From an uncultured Gammaproteobacteria bacterium (GTDB lineage: Bacteria > Pseudomonadota > Gammaproteobacteria > Eutrophobiales > Eutrophobiaceae): a stretch of DNA of 64,000 bases. The DNA lies in the NCBI GenBank assembly GCA_943788815.1, contig CALSRS010000001.1:496001-560000 (forward strand), written 5' to 3'. The number at the start of each line of letters is the position of its first letter. Positions within the stretch are counted from its first letter, which is position 1. The notes beneath the pieces are model-generated. The model was not told where the DNA came from. It made no database searches and was given only the letters and a program-made list of their open reading frames with translations. The translations under genes were made by a program, and so were the position numbers. Positions 1-7,788 of the stretch are shown here, piece by piece.

Positions 1-91
1 AATCCAATGCAGTTCGTCCAAGATTATAAGTGACACCCTGCGCTTGCACGAGACTGGATATCAATATCAGACTAAACAGATAATATTTCAT
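1..91 (-). CDS. Cytochrome c of the sox-like operon, N-terminal fragment (runs off the window start)
   Basis: Partial gene too short to stand out as an ORF. An ATG at 91 on the minus strand lies 5 bases after the stop of the upstream dehydrogenase gene and opens a reading frame to the window edge. It encodes a short hydrophobic signal peptide (MKYYLFSLILISSLVQAQ) followed by GVTYNLGRTAL. That mature start closely matches the two complete cytochromes c upstream (GLQYEIGRSAT and GVGLGRNMT). I infer a third periplasmic monohaem cytochrome c, a likely electron acceptor for the adjacent SoxC-like enzyme. The haem motif itself lies outside the window, so this rests on the N-terminus and the gene order. 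Confidence 0.68.
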   Translation of the reverse strand, partial: MKYYLFSLILISSLVQAQGVTYNLGRTALD

Positions 92-96
92 GTCTC

Positions 97-1353
97 TTAG
101 ATTATTGCGTAGGAATTATAGACTGAACCGTTTTCGCGAATTCCCCAGGGTTGTATAGAATTGTGATGCCCGGAACCACGTTGTTCTCGGGTCGGCAACT
201 TATCCGGGTCTACTCCCCAATATCGGGCAAATTGATGACGCGATGGTTGCACTTGATTCTGTTCATCTATACACCTGGCCATAATATGGGTAGGTTCACC
301 GTTCCACTTCCATATTGAGTTGAACCTTGTATGTGCCATTTTGTGCTGAGGTCCTTCAATGTCTGCTTGACGCCAGATTTTCCCGGCATCCGTAGAGACC
401 TCTACTTTTTTCACTGCACCCCCACCAGACCAGGCAAGACCAGTAATACGATAATAACCAGGACCAGACATAAGTTGCTGCTCTCCTGATGGTGAAGTGA
501 TCACAGACTTGGGGCCATTTTCATAATTATAAAATGGTGTGCGTTCATCTGATTGACGACCGGGGCGCACAGTATACTGGCGTATTTCCTGGTAGCCCAT
601 GTATGGACGGTCCACAACCTTAATGCGGCGTAGCCACTTGATGCTATATAGCGCTTCAAATCCAGGCACCAGAACACGCAGTGGATACCCATTTTGCGGA
701 CGTATAGGCTCACCGTTTTGTCCATAGGCAATCATAACGTCATCTAGTGCTTTCTTCATAGGCAGACTTTTTACCATCTTTCCCGGTTCTGCCCCTTCGT
801 AAATGACCCACTTTGCATTAGCGTCATAACCTGCTTCTTGTAATAAGGTAGACATTAATACACCCGTCCATTCTGCGCATGAGGTCTTACCATGTGACCC
901 TTGTACAGTTGGCTCCATCACCTCTGGACGGTTTGCCTGGCATTCCAGGTAATGTATGCGCGACACCGAGGGTAATCTGAGTAAATCATCCATGGTAAAC
1001 ACCAAAGAGCGATCTACCATGCCATGTATGATTAATTTGTGATCATCTGGATTGATATCCGGGGGATAGTAACCTTGCATGGTGGCAAAGTGTAAAGAAT
1101 TGGGCGTAATAATCCCCATGGAATCCTGTAAGGGTGTCAACATTCCTTCGTGACGGCCAAAGGCACGATGTGTCTCGTCTATGTCTGCAATACGCTGACT
1201 GGTGACAAAACGGGAACGCCCACCGTATGCGAGCACATCATTACTGGATTCATTTGAAGTCTGTGCACCTGCCGCTTTAATACTACCCAGAGTGATCCCC
1301 ATCATGGCAGTTCCGTGGGTAAGAAAACGTCTTCGATCAAGCAGATTCTTCAT
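97..1353 (-). CDS. soxC: SoxC-family molybdopterin sulfane/sulfite dehydrogenase (copy 2)
   Basis: 418 residues, the usual SoxC length. The twin-arginine signal RRRFLTHG at residues 7-14 implies folded export to the periplasm. The molybdopterin-binding domain of the sulfite oxidase family covers about residues 70-270. It includes YLECQANRP, whose Cys138 is in the position of the Mo-ligating cysteine, and the typical NGYPLRVLVPGFE and IKWLRRIKV segments. A Mo-co dimerisation domain follows (GLAWSGGG, WKWNGEP). The family oxidises sulfite or protein-bound sulfane sulfur and passes electrons to a cytochrome c, which fits the cytochrome genes on both sides. The start is supported by a G6 ribosome site only three bases before the ATG (1357-1362 on the plus strand). 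The substrate (SoxY-bound sulfane, sulfite or other) cannot be decided here. No soxXYZAB genes are in view. Confidence 0.85.
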   Translation of the reverse strand: MKNLLDRRRFLTHGTAMMGITLGSIKAAGAQTSNESSNDVLAYGGRSRFVTSQRIADIDETHRAFGRHEGMLTPLQDSMGIITPNSLHFATMQGYYPPDINPDDHKLIIHGMVDRSLVFTMDDLLRLPSVSRIHYLECQANRPEVMEPTVQGSHGKTSCAEWTGVLMSTLLQEAGYDANAKWVIYEGAEPGKMVKSLPMKKALDDVMIAYGQNGEPIRPQNGYPLRVLVPGFEALYSIKWLRRIKVVDRPYMGYQEIRQYTVRPGRQSDERTPFYNYENGPKSVITSPSGEQQLMSGPGYYRITGLAWSGGGAVKKVEVSTDAGKIWRQADIEGPQHKMAHTRFNSIWKWNGEPTHIMARCIDEQNQVQPSRHQFARYWGVDPDKLPTREQRGSGHHNSIQPWGIRENGSVYNSYAII

Positions 1354-1402
1354 GTGCCCCCCTGGTGATTTACGTGATACTCGGGAATTCCATATTCATT
1401 GA

Positions 1403-1430
1403 TTTTTATTGATGCCATTGAGTATGTCAA
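1403..1430 (-). promoter_or_regulatory. Candidate internal promoter before the second soxC gene
   Basis: On the minus strand TTGACA (1425-1430) is followed after 16 bases by TAAAAA (1403-1408), about 50 bases before the soxC copy 2 start codon. The -35 is consensus and the -10 is weak. It would let soxC copy 2 and the third cytochrome be expressed apart from the first half of the operon. The 153-base gap here is by far the longest within the cluster. A small palindrome (GCCAAAT/ATTTGGC at 1469-1487) sits just downstream of the preceding cytochrome gene but has no T tract. Confidence 0.4.
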
Positions 1431-1506
1431 GAAACTAAGCCACCTGGGTTAATTAAGCTGATGATTGCGCCAAATATTGTATTTGGCATCTTGTTATTGC
1501 TGATAT

Positions 1507-2001
1507 TCAACGTATAAAGTCAGGATCGGGAATCCTCACGGCAGGAAGATTTTGTTTATGCAGAATATCATTCTCCGCTGCCATGCCATTGAGATAAAGA
1601 ATATAAGCAGTCAATGAATAGGTCTCATCTGGACTTAATTTGATATCGCGTTCTCCAGCCCCTGACGTCCCTAAGGGCATAGTCCGGTAGATCTTGTCCC
1701 AGGTATGGATAGGATATATTCGTAGGTAGCCGGTCAATTCAGGTGCACTGCCATTTATTCCATTTTCACCATGACAGGACTCGCAAGATTCTTGATACAT
1801 AATCTTTCCTTGCACAGCCGTTCCTTTTCCTTCGGGAATTTCTTTCCCGGCAGGGTCCAGAGTCTTGTCCCAGTCGCTGATTTCTTCTTGTGTTGCGCTC
1901 CTACCTATTTCATATTGTAGGCCTTGACCACTGGCAGATAAGTGCCATCCGAATAATACGAGTAGTGTGAATGCCGCTAGTCTGACTCGCAATGAAGTCA
2001 C
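1507..2001 (-). CDS. Periplasmic monohaem cytochrome c, SoxD-like
   Basis: 164 residues with a Sec signal peptide (about residues 1-25). One haem-attachment motif, CESCH, lies at 73-77. The C-terminal half (WDKIYRTMPLG, then LSPDETYSLTAYILYLNGM) matches the haem domain of SoxD-type cytochromes, with the methionine in RTMP as probable axial ligand. SoxD is normally a diheme protein of twice this size, so this is a single-domain relative. It is transcribed in the same direction as the cytochrome 36 bases upstream and the second soxC gene downstream. By family and context it should take electrons from a SoxC-like dehydrogenase and feed the respiratory chain. I leave the symbol empty because one-to-one equivalence with soxD is not shown. 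Confidence 0.82.
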   Translation of the reverse strand: MTSLRVRLAAFTLLVLFGWHLSASGQGLQYEIGRSATQEEISDWDKTLDPAGKEIPEGKGTAVQGKIMYQESCESCHGENGINGSAPELTGYLRIYPIHTWDKIYRTMPLGTSGAGERDIKLSPDETYSLTAYILYLNGMAAENDILHKQNLPAVRIPDPDFIR

Positions 2002-2037
2002 TCGCTAACAGATTAAAGGGAAAACAATAGTGCAGGA

Positions 2038-2529
2038 TTAATCAATCGGTTTTTTTTCCATTGGAATATCAACTTTCAGTAAGGATTCAGCGTTCATGAC
2101 CTCATCGTGACCGATTACCCCGTTGATATATAGGATATATGCAGTTAGAGCATAGGTTTCATCGTTACTTAACTGTCTTTCCTGCGCACCAACAATGGCA
2201 AGACTGCGGGGCATTGCTCTGTGGATATAGTCCCACAGGGATGTTGGCATCGGAAGCCTGGGGCTGCCTTTCAAGGTGTTTTGTGGGCCATTTAATCCTT
2301 CTGGACCATGGCAAAAAATACAACTCTGAGTGTAAATCTTTTCACCTTCTCTTGCTGTTCCTTGTCCAGAAGGTAACTCAACACCTTTTGGACCTATGGT
2401 ATACATCAATTTATTAATCTCTTCATCGGTCATGTTCCTGCCTAGACCAACTCCAGATGTCTGTGATAATCCCAGCTGGCTCATTAAGAGCAGCGATACC
2501 GACAATAGGCTACATAAATATTTTCTCAC
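2038..2529 (-). CDS. Periplasmic monohaem cytochrome c, SoxD-like
   Basis: 163 residues with a Sec signal peptide (about 1-22) and one CIFCH haem motif at 70-74. The mature N-terminus (GVGLGRNMTDEEINKL) and the C-terminal WDYIHRAMPRS and LSNDETYALTAYILYINGV segments are shared with the next cytochrome in the operon, so the two look like an old tandem duplication. It follows soxC copy 1 after 37 bases, so translational coupling in one transcript is likely. Expected role: electron acceptor for the molybdenum dehydrogenase in the periplasm. The sequence between haem motif and methionine differs from its neighbour enough to allow a different partner or redox potential; that is inference. Confidence 0.82.
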   Translation of the reverse strand: MRKYLCSLLSVSLLLMSQLGLSQTSGVGLGRNMTDEEINKLMYTIGPKGVELPSGQGTAREGEKIYTQSCIFCHGPEGLNGPQNTLKGSPRLPMPTSLWDYIHRAMPRSLAIVGAQERQLSNDETYALTAYILYINGVIGHDEVMNAESLLKVDIPMEKKPID

Positions 2530-2566
2530 GATCGCATCCTTACTTTATTCTGAAAAAATCATGTTA

Positions 2567-3940
2567 TTAATGATCATCTTCTTCAAAAAAAGCATGACCT
2601 CCGGAATAATAATGGCTGAGACCCTCCGGCCTACCATCAGGATATAATTCTTGCATGGGGTTGGTAACCTCGCCATTTGCGGCAATCTTCCAACTCATAA
2701 TAAATGAGTTGTGGGTATCACGTGGCACCTGATTGCAATATTCTCCCATGATGTTGAAACATTCCGGACTGGAATCCACTCCCCATGTACTGGCCACTTC
2801 GTCTGGCGTTGGTTGTACATAGCCTTTTTCATCTGTACAGCGCGACTGGATAATTCGTTCTTGACCATCCCATTCCCAGTCCATACGGAAACGAGTGTGA
2901 CAATAAGGTAATACAGGATTCTGAAGTTTGGCATCTCTCCAGGTTTCGCCTCCGTCGACTGATATCTCAACGCGTTTGACGATGCCTCCCGTCCAGGCCA
3001 GGCCACGAATCTCATAGTAACCAGGTCCTGGTAATTGATGACCCCCAGATGGAAAGGTAATAACCGACCTTGCCGTTGTTTCAAGACGGAAGTAGCGAGA
3101 CTGTTCGGATGCCAATAAATAGCCACGACCATCTGGCATACGGTCTGTCATATTAAAGCCATCTTGTCGTGTCACGTAGGTATCATCGGTAACATACAAT
3201 TGGGTCAACCATTTAACCAACCAACGTCCCGTATAGCCTGGTGCAACAACGCGAACTGGATATCCCTGATCAATTCTTAAGGATTCACCATTTTGTGCAT
3301 AAGCGGCCATGGTTACTCCATCCATGGCCTTTTCCATTGGAAAACTTGAGACATGGTCACTGGGATCAGCTGCCATGGCAATGACCCATTTCGCATCTTT
3401 ATGGACACCGGCTTCTTCAAGCAAGCTCTTGAATGAAACACCACTCCACTCACTTGTCGATGTCCTGCCATGGGTTTGTTGTACCGTCTGTGCTCCTTTT
3501 CTAAAGGCATCGCTGCCGTTGGAACCACAAGTTAATACATTAATAGAGGAAACTGAGGGCATGCGCTTTAAATCAGCCAGTGTAAATTCCAGCGGCTTGT
3601 CCACCATGCCAGTAATCTGCAAGCGATAATCTTCCGGGTTAATATCCAGCAAGACGCCATTTTCATGGTCTACCACAAAGTGCAATTCTGACGGTGTAAT
3701 AATTCCATTCAGATCCTGTAAAGGCGTCAGGGCTGTTGCATTGGGATTATTGCTTTGCCGAAAGCGTATGCGCTCAGATTTTTCAAATTTTGATAAGAGT
3801 CCTCGGGCGCGAGTTTCTGTAACGTTGATAACATCTGGATGCAGCGCCTGACCATAGGAAGGGCGCGCAAGACCTGCCGTCAACCCAAGGGCCGCGCCTG
3901 TTTTCAGAAAACGTCTGCGACTGCCAGATTTCACTTTCAT
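2567..3940 (-). CDS. soxC: SoxC-family molybdopterin sulfane/sulfite dehydrogenase (copy 1)
   Basis: First gene of the operon. I start it at 3940 (457 residues): this Met directly precedes the twin-arginine motif RRRFLKTG (residues 8-15) and follows a G6 ribosome site. The longer reading frame to 4000 would run back through the promoter. The Mo-binding domain carries VLTCGSNGS with Cys138 in the Mo-ligand position, the same residue number as in copy 2, and QTVQQTHGRTS, which is very like classical SoxC. The dimerisation domain (GLAWTGGIVKRVEIS) follows. Copy 1 has about 40 extra C-terminal residues ending in a His/Glu/Asp-rich stretch (GGHAFFEEDDH). The two copies are diverged paralogues, not a recent duplication. 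Exact substrate is unresolved. Confidence 0.86.
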   Translation of the reverse strand: MKVKSGSRRRFLKTGAALGLTAGLARPSYGQALHPDVINVTETRARGLLSKFEKSERIRFRQSNNPNATALTPLQDLNGIITPSELHFVVDHENGVLLDINPEDYRLQITGMVDKPLEFTLADLKRMPSVSSINVLTCGSNGSDAFRKGAQTVQQTHGRTSTSEWSGVSFKSLLEEAGVHKDAKWVIAMAADPSDHVSSFPMEKAMDGVTMAAYAQNGESLRIDQGYPVRVVAPGYTGRWLVKWLTQLYVTDDTYVTRQDGFNMTDRMPDGRGYLLASEQSRYFRLETTARSVITFPSGGHQLPGPGYYEIRGLAWTGGIVKRVEISVDGGETWRDAKLQNPVLPYCHTRFRMDWEWDGQERIIQSRCTDEKGYVQPTPDEVASTWGVDSSPECFNIMGEYCNQVPRDTHNSFIMSWKIAANGEVTNPMQELYPDGRPEGLSHYYSGGHAFFEEDDH

Positions 3941-3949
3941 AATTCCCCC

Positions 3950-3973
3950 CTGAGGAATGATAGTATTCCTCAG
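3950..3973 (-). promoter_or_regulatory. Palindromic operator or 5' hairpin at the sox-like promoter
   Basis: Perfect 9-base inverted repeat CTGAGGAAT (3950-3958) and ATTCCTCAG (3965-3973) around a 6-base spacer. It begins inside the -10 box and covers the predicted start site near 3965, ending at the G6 ribosome site of soxC copy 1. A third half site ATTCCT lies further upstream on the transcribed strand (plus strand 3983-3988), giving alternating ATTCCT, AGGAAT, ATTCCT. The position suits a repressor operator. The same bases would also form the first hairpin of the mRNA. Known Sox repressors of the ArsR family bind inverted repeats over sox promoters, but the spacing here is not their usual one, so the regulator is unassigned. 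Confidence 0.55.
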
Positions 3974-4000
3974 TCTAGGATCAGGAATATTAGGTGTCAA
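3972..4000 (-). promoter_or_regulatory. Sigma70-type promoter of the sox-like operon
   Basis: On the minus strand a consensus -35 TTGACA (3995-4000) is separated by exactly 17 bases from TAGACT (3972-3977), a 4/6 match to the -10 consensus. Predicted start is close to 3965, leaving a leader of about 25 bases before the soxC copy 1 ATG at 3940. It sits in the 83-base gap after folP, so the operon is likely independent of the folP transcript. Confidence 0.6.
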
Positions 4001-4023
4001 TTAGTATGTATTAAATCGCTGAT

Positions 4024-4866
4024 TTAAAGCGAATTGACCTTAGAATCATTTAAGGAATTGAAAACATTATCTGCTGTTTCGCGATTTTTCCTCACATCAT
4101 GGACCCTAAAAGTATCTACACCAGCCTTGACCCCAACTGCAGTCATCATTGCCGTTGCAATTGATAATTCTGCATTATCCGTTGAATTTATTATTGTTTG
4201 CAGAAACCGTTTTCGACTGGCACCCAGTACTACTGGGTATCCCAAATGAGTAAAAACATTCAGGTGGGAAATAATTTCCAAATTATGACTGAAGGTTTTA
4301 CCAAAACCTAAGCCCGGATCAATCATAATGTTTGAAGCCTTTATACCAAAAGATTGTGCACGTGTTGCTTGTTCTATTAAAAATTCCTGAATTTCATTTA
4401 TGACATTCTCATAATGGGGATTTAATTGCATACTCTTAGGTTCTCCAAGCATATGCATGAGAATAATGCTTACTTGCCTGTCTGCAGCCAGCCTGAACAT
4501 CTCCGGGTCATCACGACACGCAGATACGTCATTTATCATGACTGCACCTGCATTAATTGCAGCATCAGCTACTTCAGTTAATGTGGTATCAACACTAATA
4601 TGTATATTTTTTGATATCTTTGATTTGAGTTCTTCGATAACAGGTACAACTCGTTGGATTTGAACAGATGCACTAACCCTGTCTGAACCAGGACGGGTTG
4701 ACTCTCCGCCTATATCGATAATATTGGCACCTTCCTCAGCCAGTTTTAAACCTTGAACCACGGCAGCATCGATAGCAAGGAAATCACCACCATCAGAAAA
4801 GCTATCAGGTGTTACGTTTAAAACCCCCATAATTTGAGGTCTTTTTGACCTTTCAGGCACAATCAC
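4024..4866 (-). CDS. folP: Dihydropteroate synthase
   Basis: 280 residues, normal DHPS length and a TIM-barrel family. It condenses p-aminobenzoate with 6-hydroxymethyl-dihydropterin diphosphate in folate synthesis, in the cytoplasm. Recognisable signatures are IMGVLNVTPDSFSDGG near the N-terminus (pterin and diphosphate binding), GGESTRPG, the DPGLGFGKT loop and GASRKRF near the C-terminus. The start overlaps the stop of the upstream peptidase gene by four bases (ATGA), which indicates translational coupling. Unlike in Escherichia coli it is not next to ftsH or glmM. No unusual residues are visible in the signature loops. Confidence 0.96.
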   Translation of the reverse strand: MIVPERSKRPQIMGVLNVTPDSFSDGGDFLAIDAAVVQGLKLAEEGANIIDIGGESTRPGSDRVSASVQIQRVVPVIEELKSKISKNIHISVDTTLTEVADAAINAGAVMINDVSACRDDPEMFRLAADRQVSIILMHMLGEPKSMQLNPHYENVINEIQEFLIEQATRAQSFGIKASNIMIDPGLGFGKTFSHNLEIISHLNVFTHLGYPVVLGASRKRFLQTIINSTDNAELSIATAMMTAVGVKAGVDTFRVHDVRKNRETADNVFNSLNDSKVNSL

Positions 4867-5813
4867 TCCAGTAATTTTGAAAGATTATCAGTAGCGTTAA
4901 TTAACGCGTCTGTCATCACTGGTTCACCTGCAAGATGTCCTCCCTCATTAACAATATTAAGCTCTGAATGAGGTAGATTTTGGTGTAATTCCCATGAGGC
5001 ATCCAGTGTACATGTCAAATCTCGCCTTCCATGAATAATCTTAATTGGGACATCTGGAATAAGATTAAGCTGCTCAAGGATCTGGTTTTCACGAATAAAG
5101 TAGGAATGAATACCATAATGCGTTTCTATTCTTGTTTCATTTATGATTGAAGTCATATCTTGAGGAGGAGTGAACTCACCTATATCCAGGAGATAAGTCA
5201 CTACCCTGCCCGTCCAGTTTGCCCAATGCCACGCGGCATTACTTACCTCGTCGGGATTATCAGACATTAATCTTTTATTGTAGGCACGAAATAGATTGTG
5301 CTGCTCATCATCTGGAATATGAGAAATAAAGCGCTGCCACGCATCTGGAAATACCCTGTTTGCACCATTACCTAGAAACCAGTCAATATCAATTCGCCTT
5401 GCCAGAAAGGTCCCACGTAAAATCATAGCCATCACAGTTTCTGGATATGCCTGAGCATACAATAATCCAAGTGTGGCTCCCCAAGATCCACCAAATATTA
5501 CCCACTTTTCAATACCCAGGTTATTGCGAATTGATTTAATATCTTCGAGAAGATCCTGGGTTGTATTATTCGTTAATTCACCAGATGGAGATGACCTGTT
5601 ACACCCTCTTTGATCATAATTGATGATACGGTAACGGACTGGGTCGAAATAACGTCTGTGATTTTCATTGCTCCCCGCCCCAGGTCCACCATGAATAAAT
5701 ATAATGGGTATGCCTGATGGATTACCACTTTCTTCATAATATATTTTATGCGTTGAATTGGTTTGCAGGTAATAGTGCAGACGGGGTTCTATCTCTGGAT
5801 AGAGATTACGCAT
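4863..5813 (-). CDS. pip: Proline iminopeptidase
   Basis: Alpha/beta hydrolase of peptidase family S33, which removes N-terminal proline from peptides. I place the start at 5813 (316 residues, MRNLYPEIEP), the usual family N-terminus; the longer frame to 5867 would overlap the upstream gene by 44 bases. The oxyanion segment IIFIHGGPGAGS (about 38-48), NYDQRGCNRSSP and the nucleophile elbow GGSWGATLG with Ser110 are all intact. A C-terminal HGRRDLTCTL and NEGGHLAGEP supply the Asp and His of the triad. It is coupled to folP by a four-base overlap and follows the MoaD-like gene after 10 bases, so the three form one transcription unit. Confidence 0.93.
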   Translation of the reverse strand: MRNLYPEIEPRLHYYLQTNSTHKIYYEESGNPSGIPIIFIHGGPGAGSNENHRRYFDPVRYRIINYDQRGCNRSSPSGELTNNTTQDLLEDIKSIRNNLGIEKWVIFGGSWGATLGLLYAQAYPETVMAMILRGTFLARRIDIDWFLGNGANRVFPDAWQRFISHIPDDEQHNLFRAYNKRLMSDNPDEVSNAAWHWANWTGRVVTYLLDIGEFTPPQDMTSIINETRIETHYGIHSYFIRENQILEQLNLIPDVPIKIIHGRRDLTCTLDASWELHQNLPHSELNIVNEGGHLAGEPVMTDALINATDNLSKLLE

Positions 5814-5823
5814 TGCCTGGCAA

Positions 5824-6075
5824 TTATTTTTCTGGATTTGGTGGCCAAACTGCCAATGTATCTCCATCAGAAAAGTAGTGATCTGCAGCTAAATTCTTAT
5901 CCACATTCACACCGTTAACCAGAATTAGATTTATTTTATCTGATGGAATACTGAACTTATCCATGATGCTCATTAGAGAATCATTTTCTCTAATATCCAC
6001 ATTAGTAGAATTGTCTTCGGATGTCTTTGGAAAATACGTTGCCAATTCTCCATGATATTTGACTAATAACTTCAT
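5824..6075 (-). CDS. MoaD/ThiS-like beta-grasp protein lacking the C-terminal Gly-Gly
   Basis: 83 residues of the ubiquitin-like MoaD/ThiS fold: MKLLVKYHGELATYF at the start, INLILVNGVNVD in the middle, and the family hallmark DGDTLAVWPP near the end. In true MoaD that hallmark leads directly into the terminal Gly-Gly that is adenylated and carries sulfur. Here the protein ends PPNPEK. A sulfur-carrier role by the usual chemistry is therefore not possible unless the tail is processed. It begins the moaD-like/pip/folP unit. Two molybdenum enzymes are encoded just downstream, but a link to molybdopterin synthesis is only suggestive. It could instead be a structural relative with another role. 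Confidence 0.72.
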   Translation of the reverse strand: MKLLVKYHGELATYFPKTSEDNSTNVDIRENDSLMSIMDKFSIPSDKINLILVNGVNVDKNLAADHYFSDGDTLAVWPPNPEK

Positions 6076-6133
6076 AAACGAGATTTCCTCTTATAGGAAT
6101 ATTCTAAACATATTTACGAGACATAAGGAAATG

Positions 6134-6334
6134 TCAATCAGCATAATTTTTCAAATCTTCCATACTGTTTGCATTTAATTTCTGTTTTATAGAGCGATTG
6201 ATCTCAGCGGCTTCCTGGTAACTCATGGATAAATATTTTGAGATTTCGCTGGTATTCATTCCTTTACTCAATAGCTCAAATAATTCCTGTTCCTTATCAC
6301 TAAGTATTTTTAATAAATCTTTATTTCGAATCAT
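6134..6334 (-). CDS. Stand-alone LuxR-type HTH protein
   Basis: 66 residues made almost entirely of a LuxR/GerE DNA-binding domain: LSDKEQELFELLSKGMNTSEISKYLSMS is the scaffold and recognition helix region, followed by EINRSIKQKLNANSMEDL. There is no receiver or ligand domain. It lies 16 bases downstream of the broken receiver-kinase gene and is transcribed the same way. A plausible reading is that it was or is the output of that signalling gene. The family includes similar short regulators, but its target is unknown. Confidence 0.72.
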   Translation of the reverse strand: MIRNKDLLKILSDKEQELFELLSKGMNTSEISKYLSMSYQEAAEINRSIKQKLNANSMEDLKNYAD

Positions 6335-6350
6335 GCTAATATTTTAAAAT

Positions 6351-7622
6351 TTAGTGGCAATCATTTTCGGCACTTTCTAGTACCTCAATCAATTCCCTGG
6401 CCGATTGATATCTATCTCCTGGGTCCTTAGCCATAGTTTTATTTATAATATCCTGATATTTCACCAGATTTTCCGGTAATTCTGGTATTTCCGCATGTAC
6501 ATGTTGGTATATAAGTGCTGCTGGAGACATTGCTGTATAGGGTTTTTCATTTGTTAGTAGCTCATAAATCATAACTCCAGCGCTATAAATATCTGAGCGG
6601 CAATCAATCGGCATCCCTTCACCTTGTTCTGGGCTCATATAATGTGGTGTGCCTAGTATTTGTCCCACGGTAGTCACAGCTTCACTGCTTTGTATTTTTT
6701 TTTAAATCCCAAAATCTGCAATACCCAGACTATCATCTCCTCTAAACATAATATTCGCGGGTTTCAGGTCGCGATGTATAACACCAATTTCATGTATAGC
6801 TTCAAGTCCATAGCTGATATGGGTCATGTAATTAAAAGCAATTTCAGGAGATAACTTTAATTCCATTCTTTGTTTCATGTCGCCACGTGGGAAAAATTCC
6901 ATAGCAATAAACCCATATGAATTAGTCAAACCATATTCATAAATTTTTACAACAAATGGAGTGTTGAGTTCAGCGATTAATTCTGCTTCCTGTATAAATC
7001 TACGCAGAAGTTTTTCATCTTGAACAGCAGACAAATCAACAATTTTTAAAACAAGCGAGTGATTATCTTCTGTGCGTTCTGCCAGGTATACCTTGGACAT
7101 GCCACCTTCACCTATCATTCTGACAAATCGATAACCTGAGCTTAAATTATCTTCAGGAACTTTTTCCTTATCTTTCTTAATTTTGTTTATGATCTGTGTT
7201 GCATCATTCATTATTGCAACATGTTCACTTTCCTTAACTTCATCGAATTCAACCGCTTCATCAACCAGCTCTTTCAAGCGTTTTGGTGATACATCTTTTT
7301 TATTAATGTATTCGGCAGCACCCAGCTTAACTGCCTTAACTGCCACATACTCATCTCCTTCTGCTGTTAGAACTATTGTAGGTGGGAAACCGGAGGATCG
7401 ACGATATGTCTTCAACCATTCGAGACCGTCTTCATTATTCCCAAGATTTACATCAAGAAGTATTAGATCGAATTTAGACCAGTCATAATTATCAGGTGGA
7501 CGACCGAGTGCCAGGGGATCATAATCCTGCACGATGACATCGGGAATTTCTTTTTTCAAATACACACGCAATAGCGCCCTGTAATCGGCGGAGTCATCAA
7601 TAATTAATACCTTAAAGCTCAT
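6351..7622 (-). pseudogene. Receiver domain plus Ser/Thr protein kinase, interrupted by one in-frame TAA
   Basis: Without the stop this would be one 423-residue protein. The receiver domain is residues 1-125 (acidic pair Asp9-Asp10, phospho-acceptor Asp57, Thr86, Lys108/109). A Hanks-type kinase domain follows: glycine loop GEGGMSKV 171-178, VLKI with Lys193, HRDLKPAN 283-290, DFG 303-305. A TAA at 6702-6704 stands where residue 307 should be. The same frame then continues as KKIQSSEAVTT, GTPHYMSPEQ and DIYSAGVMIYELLTN to the end of the kinase fold. Because the frame is unchanged this is a nonsense change, not a frameshift; one C-to-A change in a TCA serine codon would explain it. A GTG at 6677 could restart translation of the C-lobe, but each half alone lacks part of the catalytic core. 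Sequencing error is possible. Confidence 0.8.
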
Positions 7623-7788
7623 TCGTTAATTCCCGGGATAAATATTTATGTGTATACAATATCTCATTAAGCACATACTAATACGCCTAACTACTCCACT
7701 TGAAATTTTCAGGTAAAGTTAATGAACTATTGTTATAATTTAATGCTTGTAATCAATCCGTTTATATTTTATTTTTCACGCTTTTGTT

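Noticed and set aside
1469-1487. GCCAAAT/ATTTGGC hairpin as terminator between the second cytochrome and soxC copy 2
   Set aside because: Short stem and no T tract; evidence too weak for a terminator call.
2695-3132. 145-codon minus-strand frame inside soxC copy 1
   Set aside because: Out-of-frame shadow of a gene with a full set of family motifs.
6695-6704. Rescue of the kinase by transcriptional slippage in the A9 run
   Set aside because: Changing the number of A residues does not remove the TAA, and the downstream frame is already correct without any shift.
7734-7739. TATAAT as promoter of tRNA-Thr
   Set aside because: No -35 at a usable spacing; kept only as a remark.
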